The notes below the pieces were generated by a model, which was given only the letters and a program-made list of their open reading frames with translations, did no database searches and was not told where the DNA came from. Positions 1 to 6,152 of a stretch of DNA of 15,277 bases are shown here, in pieces (within the stretch, counting starts at the first letter, position 1; every line of letters starts with the position of its first letter). The stretch lies in contig PMTP01000139.1 in the NCBI GenBank assembly GCA_003167305.1, positions 7,980-23,256 on the forward strand. Direction: 5' to 3'. This DNA comes from Acidobacteriaceae bacterium (GTDB lineage Bacteria > Acidobacteriota > Terriglobia > Terriglobales > Acidobacteriaceae). The position numbers and the translations under genes were made by a program.

Positions 1-994
1 TTAGGTATTCCACGCGCACCGGAAGCGAGAAGCCGCTCTTGAAAGCGTAGCTGGCGTTGATCGCGCCACCGGTTGCGGAAGTACCCATGGGGACGCCTAC
101 CTTCGCGTTGGTCGGCAGCTTGCCGTACTGGAAGTACGGCGAAATGATCCATGGGCCCTTGGTGTACGTATAGATCACCGCGTGCATATAGCTGTTGTTC
201 TGCACCGGTGTGGCCACCGTTTGATAGGCAGTCTGTCCGAGGTTCCCCATCCCGTCGTAAACCAAGCTATGAGGCCCCTTGGTAAGTGTCAGCGAGCCCG
301 AGAGCCACGAGTAGCGGTTGGAATAGTAACCGTCGTTCCAACTGATTGCGCCGGACAGGTACTTACCCATGGTCTGGTTGATCTGGATGCCGTGATTGAC
401 GGCGTTTTCCTGATTCCAAACTATGCCGCGCTCGATGTTGAAGTTCTGGTACGTAAACGTGGACTCAGCGCCCATCAGCGTGGGAAGAGAGCCGATAAGG
501 AACTGCGTGTTTTTACCCGCTTGCAACTTCAAATAGGCAACCGGAACAGGCCCATAGAAATTGTTCACGGTATTTTCGGCGTTCATAAACGGCACGCCGA
601 GCGTCGGCATGGTGTAAACGCCCGCCTGGATGTAGTACTGAACCTTTCCGTCTGCCCTCTGAATGAAGATTTCCCCGTTGCTGAGAGTTGCCTGCTTCGA
701 ATCGTCTCCGGTAATGGCATTGTTTTGGCCCAGCGCATAGCCGGTCACGATGCCGTTGACGGACAGCTTGCCGAATGGACCGGCATCGAAAACAGCCGGC
801 GGAAGCCAAGTTAGCGGACCTGTGAGAACGAATGTTGAGAGCGGAGCCGGAGCGGCGGGAGCGGCCGCAGGGGCCGCGGCTGGAGCGGGTGCGGGCGCGG
901 GCTCGGGTGCGGGCGGTGATTGCGCTCCAGCCATCATGGCGATTGCCATGGCGGCTCCGGCCATCGTTTCCAGTATGCGATTCGTGTTCATCAT
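1..994 (-). CDS. Outer-membrane beta-barrel porin, OmpL-like (BBP2 type), 3' end outside window
   Basis: Reading leftward from an ATG at 994, the frame stays open for 331 codons to the window edge, so the C-terminus is missing. The TTA at 1-3 is not in frame. A GGAGG lies ten bases upstream of the ATG (1005-1009), and a second ATG follows directly. Residues 1-25 form a signal peptide (NRILE, then a hydrophobic Ala/Met run ending AGA-QS), so the protein is exported. Residues about 26-51 are an almost pure Pro/Ala linker. After it come alternating aromatic/polar strands with turns such as FGKLSVNGIVTGY, YYIQAGVYTMPTLGVP and YISPYF-like segments, as in outer-membrane barrels. NGIVTGYALGQ followed by a long 'QAG' strand and a conserved 'NFNIERGIVWNQENAVNHG' segment resembles putative beta-barrel porin-2 proteins. 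The substrate cannot be told. It is divergent from the kinase gene. Confidence 0.8.
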   Translation of the reverse strand, partial: MMNTNRILETMAGAAMAIAMMAGAQSPPAPEPAPAPAPAAAPAAAPAAPAPLSTFVLTGPLTWLPPAVFDAGPFGKLSVNGIVTGYALGQNNAITGDDSKQATLSNGEIFIQRADGKVQYYIQAGVYTMPTLGVPFMNAENTVNNFYGPVPVAYLKLQAGKNTQFLIGSLPTLMGAESTFTYQNFNIERGIVWNQENAVNHGIQINQTMGKYLSGAISWNDGYYSNRYSWLSGSLTLTKGPHSLVYDGMGNLGQTAYQTVATPVQNNSYMHAVIYTYTKGPWIISPYFQYGKLPTNAKVGVPMGTSATGGAINASYAFKSGFSLPVRVEYL

Positions 995-1309
995 CGGCGC
1001 TGTTCCTCCAAAATAGATTTGTGTTGAAAGTCGCGGTATGAATTCAGCCAAAAAGCAAATTCCCGGGAAGAGGATTCACTCGCTCCCTGAGGCGCTCGGC
1101 CGTTTCGGATTAACTACAGTAACGCATTGAAAGCATAAGAATTTCGTGAGGAACACATGATGAACGCGTAAGGAAAACGTAAATAGGATTATTGTCCCTC
1201 TTCGTCGCCGGAAGCGATAGGCAGGAACTCCCGTGAGAAATCAATCCTCTGGCTGATAAAATTCACCTTGAGAGTTTCCTTACGATTTGCGTGTAACACT
1301 TGAGTGGTG
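995..1309. other. Divergent intergenic region between porin and kinase genes
   Basis: About 315 bases without a convincing gene, lower in GC than the flanking genes. It must hold the promoters of the leftward porin gene and the rightward kinase gene. The only readable promoter-like pair is the weak one listed at 1268-1297. A five-codon reading frame (MMNA-stop) at 1158-1172 behind GAGGAAC looks like chance. I see no strong hairpin or repeat here. Confidence 0.6.
1268..1297 (+). promoter_or_regulatory. Possible sigma-70-like promoter of the kinase gene
   Basis: TTGAGA (1268-1273) and TGTAAC (1292-1297) are separated by 18 bases, a tolerable -35/-10 match. Transcription would begin around 1303-1305, at or just before the kinase start codon. 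That would give a leaderless or nearly leaderless mRNA, in keeping with the lack of a good ribosome-binding site. This is inference from a weak consensus match only. Confidence 0.3.
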
Positions 1310-2302
1310 ATGTTGCAAGAACTCAGGACGACACTCGAAGCCGGAGATACGCTGGACCACTACCGCCTGGATGCGACGGTGGCGCGCAGCGGCATGTCCA
1401 CGCTCTATAAGGCCACCGATCTGAAGGACGGCAAGCTGGTGGCCATCAAGGTTCCTCATGCGGAGATGGAGACCGACCCGGTCCTCGTCGAGCGCTTCAA
1501 TCGCGAGGCCGAGATCGGCCAGCAGCTCGACCATCCCGGCATCGTGAAGACCTATGACGGTGAGCAGCGCAGCCGCAATTACATGGTCATCGAGTGGGTC
1601 GAGGGCCGCCTGCTGCGCTCGATCCTGAACCAGGAGTGCCTGAGCCAGGCGTGCAGGCTGCCCATCGACCGCGCCGTCAACCTCACGCTGTCCATATGCG
1701 ACGCCCTCGACTATATGCACAAGCACGGCGTGGTGCATCGCGACCTGAAGCCGGAAAACATCATGGTCGATGGCGAAGACCGCATCAAGCTGATCGACTT
1801 CGGCATTGCGATGAAAGAGGACGCGAGGCGTCTGACCTTTGCCGGGCCTAATCCGTTATTGGGCACGCCGGACTACATCTCTCCCGAGCAGGTGAAGGGC
1901 CAGCGCGGCGACCAGCGCAGCGACATTTATTCGCTGGGCGTGATGCTCTACGAGATGCTCACCGGCCAGCCGCCCTTCAGCGGTCCCAATCCCTTGGCGG
2001 TGATGAACGAGCGCGTGCTCAACGACCCCCAGCCGGCGCGCAAGCTGAGGCCGGAGGTTTCGCCGCAGTTGCAGGAGATCCTTTATCGCGCCCTGGAGCG
2101 CGACCCACGCCACCGCTACGCGACCGCCCAGGAGATGGCATGGGAGCTCGAGCATCCGGACCAGGTGGGCGTGGATGAGGGCGCGCGCCGCAGCTCCCTG
2201 CGCGGACGCCTCTTTCCCAATGGGCGCAAGCTACTCTTCTATGCGTGCCTCGTGCTGGTGCCGTCGGTGTTGTTTACGCTGATGCTACTGCTGGCGCGCT
2301 AG
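1310..2302 (+). CDS. Membrane-anchored Ser/Thr protein kinase (PknB/Hanks type)
   Basis: A 330-residue Hanks-type kinase that transfers phosphate from ATP to Ser/Thr of unknown targets. Numbering is from the ATG at 1310; in-frame GTG codons at 1304 and 1307 are alternatives and no start has a good Shine-Dalgarno. Visible motifs are VAIK with ATP-binding Lys47, HRDLKPEN (143-150) with catalytic Asp145, DFG (163-165), GTPDYISPEQ (activation segment end) and SDIYSLG (204-210). The glycine-rich loop is degenerate: VARSGMSTLYKA keeps one of the usual glycines. The kinase domain fills about 18-283. A basic stretch (RRSSLRGR) then leads to one hydrophobic helix (308-328) that ends the protein, so it is tail-anchored with the kinase in the cytoplasm and no external sensor domain. 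PASTA or TPR repeats seen in many relatives are absent. Its stop overlaps that of amt on the other strand. Confidence 0.93.
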   Translation: MLQELRTTLEAGDTLDHYRLDATVARSGMSTLYKATDLKDGKLVAIKVPHAEMETDPVLVERFNREAEIGQQLDHPGIVKTYDGEQRSRNYMVIEWVEGRLLRSILNQECLSQACRLPIDRAVNLTLSICDALDYMHKHGVVHRDLKPENIMVDGEDRIKLIDFGIAMKEDARRLTFAGPNPLLGTPDYISPEQVKGQRGDQRSDIYSLGVMLYEMLTGQPPFSGPNPLAVMNERVLNDPQPARKLRPEVSPQLQEILYRALERDPRHRYATAQEMAWELEHPDQVGVDEGARRSSLRGRLFPNGRKLLFYACLVLVPSVLFTLMLLLAR

Positions 2303-3576
2303 CGGTACGACTCGTCCCGGTGAATCACAAACTCCGGATAAGCGCCGCCGCCCAGCTCGTGCAGGTCCATGCCAATGCGCTCGCCGTCGGCATCCACGCG
2401 GAAGGGCACAACGCGGTTGAGCAGCCAAAACAGCAAATAGACCAGCGGCAGCACCAGGCCCAGGAGCGCGGCGATGCCCACCAATTGAGCCACCAGTTGA
2501 CCGGGCTGCGTGGCAAAGATGCCCGCGGCCAGCAGACCCCACAGGCCGCCCACGGCGTGAACCGTGATCCCGCCGGAGGGATCGTCGATGGAGAGAGCTA
2601 ATTCCAGCAGTTCGACCAGCAGCGGCGTGGCAATGCCGGCCACGATGCCCACAAAGAGCGACTCGCCCGGCGTGACGATGCCCGCGCAGGCGCTCGAGGC
2701 CACCAAGCCGGCCAGCCAGCCGTTGGCGCAGAGGCTGGCGTCAGGCTTGCCAAAGCGGAAGCGCGTCACCGCGAAGGTGGCCGCCAGCGCACCCGATGCG
2801 GAGAGCAGAGTGTTGACCGCCGTCACCGGCAGCGAGGAGAGCGGCGCATGGAGCCAGAGCAGCGCGCCGGCTACGTTCCACCCCAGCCAGCCCACCAGCG
2901 CCAGCAGGCAGCCGAAGAGGACATAGACAGCATTATGGCCGGGCAGCGCGGTGGAGAGGCCCTCCTTGGGAAACTTGCCCTTGCGCGGCCCGGCGATCCA
3001 CACCACGGCCAGCGCGCTCACCCCGCCCAGAACCTGCACCGTAGCCGCGCCGCCGCCATCCAGAAAGCCCGCGCCCAGCGAAAAATTCACTCCCAACTGG
3101 CTCAGCCATCCGCCGCCCCAGACCCAATGCGACAGCAGCGGGAAGACTGTTGCGGCCAGCACCGCGGCCACTGCGCAACCGGCCGTAAGGCGCAGCCGGT
3201 CCGCGCCCGAGCCCCAGGGGATCAGCGCGGCCAGCGCTACGGCCAGGAATTCAAAGAGCAGCGCAAGCTGCGCGTGCGGCGGCGCAGCGCCCAGCCCGCC
3301 CAGCAAATAAGGTCCCGTGCCCAGCCAGTTCCATGGCTTGCCGGCCAACAGAATCACGTGGCCCGCGCCGCCAATCCATGTTGCGCCCACCAGCGCGAAG
3401 GCGATGGCGGTCACGGCCACAATGGCCAGGTTGCCCAGCAGCGCCTGAGCGGCCGAGCGGCAGCGGCCCAGGCCGGTGTTGATCAGCGCCACGCCGGCGA
3501 TGGCCAGCGGCGCAAGCAACAGCAGCGCCATGCAAAGAGCGAAGGCGACGTCCGTGATGGGGATGGTCGGGTTCAT
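2299..3576 (-). CDS. amt: Ammonium transporter family protein, divergent (Amt/MEP/Rh)
   Basis: A 425-residue, roughly eleven-helix inner-membrane protein expected to move ammonium. The ATG at 3576 follows the upstream small gene as TGATG (one shared base); a longer reading frame upstream only reads through that gene. Family marks include HWVWGGGW (150-157), LDGGG (172-176, with the conserved Asp173), HNAVYVLFG then GWLGWN (214-234), DDPSGGITVHAVGGLWG (331-347) and the C-terminal GMDLHELGGGAY (402-413). Compared with E. coli AmtB, the second twin-His is kept (His340), but the first is Gln181, codon CAG at 3034-3036. The AmtB Phe215 gate position also aligns with Leu. No glnK/PII gene adjoins it. 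I am confident of the family and unsure whether it conducts ammonium like AmtB or works as a sensor-like variant. Confidence 0.9.
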   Translation of the reverse strand: MNPTIPITDVAFALCMALLLLAPLAIAGVALINTGLGRCRSAAQALLGNLAIVAVTAIAFALVGATWIGGAGHVILLAGKPWNWLGTGPYLLGGLGAAPPHAQLALLFEFLAVALAALIPWGSGADRLRLTAGCAVAAVLAATVFPLLSHWVWGGGWLSQLGVNFSLGAGFLDGGGAATVQVLGGVSALAVVWIAGPRKGKFPKEGLSTALPGHNAVYVLFGCLLALVGWLGWNVAGALLWLHAPLSSLPVTAVNTLLSASGALAATFAVTRFRFGKPDASLCANGWLAGLVASSACAGIVTPGESLFVGIVAGIATPLLVELLELALSIDDPSGGITVHAVGGLWGLLAAGIFATQPGQLVAQLVGIAALLGLVLPLVYLLFWLLNRVVPFRVDADGERIGMDLHELGGGAYPEFVIHRDESYR

Positions 3577-3755
3577 CACTGGCCTTCTCCTCGCGCTTCC
3601 ATGTGCCCGCGTACGGCCACGGCCAGTCCGAGGCATTCGACCCCCAACCCGCAGAGCACGAAGGCCGCCCGCGGCGCCGGGTCGGCAAAGAGCACCAGCG
3701 CCGCGATGGAGAGAAAGAATCCCGCTGGCATCACCAGCAATCCGGCGAACTTCAT
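3576..3755 (-). CDS. 59-residue two-helix membrane protein coupled to amt
   Basis: I do not recognise a named family. The frame starts at an ATG (3755) preceded, five bases away, by AAGGAA (3761-3766), a good ribosome-binding site. An in-frame start 24 bases further upstream lacks one. The product, beginning MKFAGLLVMPAGFFLS, has two hydrophobic segments (about 4-24 and 31-49) joined by a short DPAPR loop, with a charged tail (RGHMEARGEGQ). It looks like a helical hairpin in the inner membrane. Its stop codon shares a base with the amt start (TGATG), so the two are likely made by translational coupling. It could be an accessory or stabilising subunit of the transporter. That role is inference from position only. 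Confidence 0.7.
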   Translation of the reverse strand: MKFAGLLVMPAGFFLSIAALVLFADPAPRAAFVLCGLGVECLGLAVAVRGHMEARGEGQ

Positions 3756-3939
3756 TGAGCTTCCTTTCCGAGAAACCAAGGGAGTGTCTGCGCAGCCTCA
3801 CAAGATGGAAGGCGGCGGACCGGGATCTGCTGCCGGGGTCCGCTATCCATTTCTGTCGGGTCTATCGGCGGCAACGCCTTTACGAAACTATAAAGCATCC
3901 GGGTTCGGGATTCACCAGAGTGCGGCAGGCAGCCGGGCG

Positions 3940-3980
3940 CCCACACTCGCCGCGTTTTTGTTTTTGCGGCTAGGGTGGCA
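3940..3980 (+). repeat. Dispersed hairpin repeat, family 1, copy A
   Basis: CCCACACTCGCCGCG, a T-rich loop, then GCGGCTAGGGTGG. The arms form an imperfect stem of about 13 pairs with two mismatches. By hand alignment it matches 7796-7836 at 35 of 41 positions, which makes it an interspersed, REP-like palindrome and not a gene-specific signal. It lies 17 bases before a second palindrome of another family. Confidence 0.75.
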
Positions 3981-3997
3981 GTCCTTGAACCTTGGGT

Positions 3998-4027
3998 TTC
4001 CCAGGTCTCGATTTTGAGACCTGGGAA
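3998..4027 (+). repeat. Dispersed hairpin repeat, family 2, copy A
   Basis: A perfect 12-base inverted repeat, TTCCCAGGTCTC and GAGACCTGGGAA, around a six-base loop GATTTT. The core TCCCAGGTC/GACCTGGGA recurs at 14645-14680. No T-run follows on the + strand, so a simple intrinsic terminator is unlikely. Confidence 0.75.
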
Positions 4028-4065
4028 GTCATGAACCACAACCGCCCCCTCTTCCGCGCAATGTC

Positions 4066-4094
4066 CGCACAACCGGTGCCCGCCCCTTTATACT
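4066..4094 (+). promoter_or_regulatory. Possible mtnP promoter
   Basis: TATACT (4089-4094) is a close -10 match. The hexamer 17 bases upstream (CGCACA, 4066-4071) is a poor -35. If used, transcription would start near 4101 and give a leader of about 145 bases containing the whole 4151-4228 hairpin set. Confidence 0.25.
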
Positions 4095-4150
4095 AAGGTG
4101 TTTGCAGAATACAAAAAGGCGGGCCGGCAGACGGCGCGCGTTCAGAAGGT

Positions 4151-4240
4151 GGGGATCCCCAGCGACTCGGGGTCCCCGGCGAGCGTTTTTGCTCGCTGGG
4201 GTGAAGCGACAGGTCTTCGTCGCTGGGGTCACAGAAGGAG
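4151..4240 (+). promoter_or_regulatory. Structured mtnP leader: nested and alternative hairpins next to the RBS
   Basis: An outer perfect 10-base pairing, CCCCAGCGAC (4157-4166) with GTCGCTGGGG (4219-4228), encloses an 11-base hairpin (4174-4184 with 4191-4201, loop GTTTTT, one G-U pair). The 4219-4224 arm can instead pair with AGCGAC at 4205-4210, so two folds compete. GGGGATCCCC (4151-4160) is also self-complementary. The ribosome-binding site AGAAGGAG (4233-4240) begins four bases after the last stem arm and six bases before the TTG start. It may be regulatory or just another mobile palindrome family. I recognise no known riboswitch consensus. Confidence 0.45.
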
Positions 4241-4246
4241 TCGGCT

Positions 4247-5110
4247 TTGGCGCAAGCGGAGATTGGCATCATCGGCGGCAGCGGGCTCTACACGATGCCC
4301 GGATTCAATAACATCACAGAAGCGCACGTGGAAACGCCCTTTGGCGAGCCGTCTGACAGCTTCATTTTGGGCGAGCTGGAAGGCCGCGCGGTGGCCTTTC
4401 TGGCGCGGCATGGGCGTGGCCATCGCATCCTTCCCTCGGAGCTGAACTTCCGCGCCAACATCTACGCCTTCAAAAAGCTGGGCGTCGAGCGCATCGTTTC
4501 GATCTCGGCTGTCGGCTCGCTCAAAGAGGAGCACAAGCCCACCGACTTCGTGATGCCCGACCAGTTCATCGACCGCACCTGCCATCGCGTCTCCACCTTC
4601 TTTGGCGAGGGGATCGTCGGCCATGTGGCCTTTGGCGACCCGGTTTGCGCCACGGTGGCCGAGGCGGCAGCGGAGGCCTGCGCCACGGTGGGCGTGGTGG
4701 GCAAGCTGGGCGGGACGTATGTGTGCATGGAAGGCCCGCAGTTTTCAACCCGCGCGGAGTCGAATCTCTATCGCAATTGGGGCGCGGACGTGATCGGCAT
4801 GACCAACCTGCAGGAGGCCAAGCTGGCCCGCGAGGCGGAGATCTGCTACGCCACCATCGCCATGGTCACCGACTACGACTGCTGGCGCGAGGGCCACGAC
4901 GCGGTCACAATCGAAGAGATTGTGCGCGTGCTCCACCAGAACGCTGAGAACGCCGCGCAGGTGGTGAAGGCCGCCGTGGCGGCAATGCCCCGCGAGCGCA
5001 AATGCGCCTGCGCTTCGGCGGCAAAGTACGCCGTGCTCACCCAGCCGGATGCGATTCCCGCCGCGGCGAAGGAGAGGCTGGGTCTGCTCTTCGGCAAGTA
5101 CTTTGGGTAG
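4247..5110 (+). CDS. mtnP: S-methyl-5'-thioadenosine phosphorylase
   Basis: A 287-residue cytoplasmic enzyme of the PNP/MTAP family 2. It phosphorolyses methylthioadenosine, a by-product of polyamine and other S-adenosylmethionine-dependent reactions, to adenine and methylthioribose 1-phosphate. The start is TTG at 4247, six bases after [17 protein letters not shown] (7-15) is the N-terminal phosphate loop, [10 protein letters not shown] (51-60) and NFRANI (67-72) follow, and SAVGSL (87-92) is the core strand. [13 protein letters not shown] (160-172) binds the nucleoside and phosphate. TDYDCW (208-213) carries Asp209 and Asp211, which in MTAP enzymes select adenine over guanine or hypoxanthine. 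Length and motifs are complete. The pfkB-like kinase follows 139 bases later. Relatives that act on inosine or on both substrates exist, but TDYDCW favours methylthioadenosine. Confidence 0.93.
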   Translation: MAQAEIGIIGGSGLYTMPGFNNITEAHVETPFGEPSDSFILGELEGRAVAFLARHGRGHRILPSELNFRANIYAFKKLGVERIVSISAVGSLKEEHKPTDFVMPDQFIDRTCHRVSTFFGEGIVGHVAFGDPVCATVAEAAAEACATVGVVGKLGGTYVCMEGPQFSTRAESNLYRNWGADVIGMTNLQEAKLAREAEICYATIAMVTDYDCWREGHDAVTIEEIVRVLHQNAENAAQVVKAAVAAMPRERKCACASAAKYAVLTQPDAIPAAAKERLGLLFGKYFG

Positions 5111-5127
5111 TAGATCAGGGCTGGTAG

Positions 5128-5147
5128 GTCGGAGTTTTAACTCCGAC
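5128..5147 (+). repeat. Perfect palindrome after mtnP
   Basis: GTCGGAGTT, TT, AACTCCGAC: a nine-base perfect stem 17 bases after the mtnP stop, preceded by GTAG and followed by AAATAAG. No T-run follows. It resembles short GTCGG-type interspersed palindromes. A weak terminator or an RNA-processing site between mtnP and the kinase gene is the alternative. Confidence 0.5.
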
Positions 5148-5249
5148 AAATAAGCCGTCAAAATCACCTGGCTATAGCCCCTGAAGTGTGCATTTCGGAA
5201 AACATACCAGACAGAAAACAATTGTTTTACAACGCAAGAGAGGAAACAA

Positions 5250-6152
5250 ATGGCTATTACCGTAGTAGGCAGCGTTGCGTACGACACGATTGAAACCCCT
5301 GCGGGCAGGCGCGAACGCTGCCTGGGCGGCGCGGCGACGTACTTCTCGCTGGCTGCAAGTTTTTTCACCAATGTGCGCGTCATCGCTGTCGTCGGCGAGG
5401 ACTTCGGCAAGCGGCAAGAGGCCGTCTTCCAGGCGCGCAACATCGACACGCGCGGCATTGAGCACACCGCGGGTAAGAGCTTTTTCTGGGAAGGCTCCTA
5501 CCTCGAAAACATCAACGAAGCCAAAACGCACAATACAGAGCTGAATGTCTTCGCGGCCTTCGAGCCGAAGATTCCCGAAGCCTACGGCGACTCGGAGTTT
5601 CTCTTTCTGGCCAACATCGATCCCGTCTTGCAGCGCCGCGTGCGTGAGGCCATGCCCGATGTGAAGCTGGTGGCCGGCGACACGATGAATTACTGGATCA
5701 AGGATCATCGCGCGGCGCTGCTGGAAGTCTTGAAGGGCCTCGACATTCTGCTCATCAACGACACAGAAACCAAGATGCTGGCCGGCAACAACAACCTTGT
5801 GCAAGCCGCGCGCGCCGTGATGGCGCTGGGACCGAAGACGCTCGTGGTCAAGCACGGCGAGTACGGCGCAACGCTCTTCCACGGAGCGAAGATTTTCAGG
5901 GCTCCGGCCCTGCCTCTCGAAGAGGTCATCGACCCCACCGGCGCGGGCGACAGCTTTGCCGGCGGCTTCTTCGGCTACCTGGCCGCGCAGCGCGAGATCA
6001 CCCCAGCCGCCTACCGCAGCGCCATGTTCTACGGCGGCGTGATGGGCTCCTTTGCCTGCGAGCGCTTCGGCACTGAGCGGATGCAAAAACTCACACGCCC
6101 GGAGATCGACGCTCGCTTCAACCTTTTCCGCGAGTTGACGCACCTTGACTAA
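5250..6152 (+). CDS. PfkB-family carbohydrate/nucleoside kinase
   Basis: A 300-residue cytoplasmic kinase of the ribokinase/PfkB fold, transferring the ATP phosphate to a sugar or nucleoside hydroxyl. The ATG at 5250 has an AGAGGAAAC ribosome-binding site just upstream. VVGSVAYDTI (5-14) opens the fold, GGAATYFS (26-33) is the first PfkB signature with the substrate-contacting glycines, and NDTETKML (170-177) holds the N-x-x-E metal/ATP motif. DPTGAGDSFAGGF (228-240) is the second signature, with the anion hole and catalytic base Asp234. The length is typical. Placement after mtnP suggests a substrate in purine or pentose salvage such as adenosine, ribose or a methylthioribose-related sugar, but nothing in the sequence fixes it. 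Its last eight bases overlap the next gene. Confidence 0.9.
   Translation: MAITVVGSVAYDTIETPAGRRERCLGGAATYFSLAASFFTNVRVIAVVGEDFGKRQEAVFQARNIDTRGIEHTAGKSFFWEGSYLENINEAKTHNTELNVFAAFEPKIPEAYGDSEFLFLANIDPVLQRRVREAMPDVKLVAGDTMNYWIKDHRAALLEVLKGLDILLINDTETKMLAGNNNLVQAARAVMALGPKTLVVKHGEYGATLFHGAKIFRAPALPLEEVIDPTGAGDSFAGGFFGYLAAQREITPAAYRSAMFYGGVMGSFACERFGTERMQKLTRPEIDARFNLFRELTHLD

Larger units (their letters stand above)
3756..4246. other. Gene-free region between amt operon and mtnP
   Basis: About 490 bases with no convincing gene. It holds the promoter of the leftward amt operon (not identifiable by eye), two adjacent hairpin repeats (3940-3980 and 3998-4027), a possible mtnP promoter (-10 TATACT at 4089-4094) and a nested set of GC-rich hairpins (4151-4228) ending at the mtnP ribosome-binding site. 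Reading frames running through it on both strands have no recognisable protein content. Confidence 0.65.

Noticed and set aside
1..3. TTA at the window start as the porin stop codon
   Set aside because: It is out of frame; the porin frame is still open at the edge.
1158..1172. Five-codon frame MMNA-stop behind GAGGAAC upstream of the kinase
   Set aside because: Too short to distinguish from chance; it has no attenuator-like amino-acid run or following hairpin.
3577..3801. 75-residue N-terminal extension of amt
   Set aside because: It is the small membrane-protein gene read out of frame; the Amt helices start right after the ATG at 3576.
2848..4017. 389-codon open frame on the + strand opposite amt
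   Set aside because: It lies antisense to the well-supported amt and small membrane-protein genes, has low-complexity Gln/Arg/Ala content and no recognisable domain.
3940..4027. Intrinsic terminator of the amt or mtnP transcripts
   Set aside because: The amt operon runs leftward away from it, no gene reads into it from the left, and there is no T-run after the stems.
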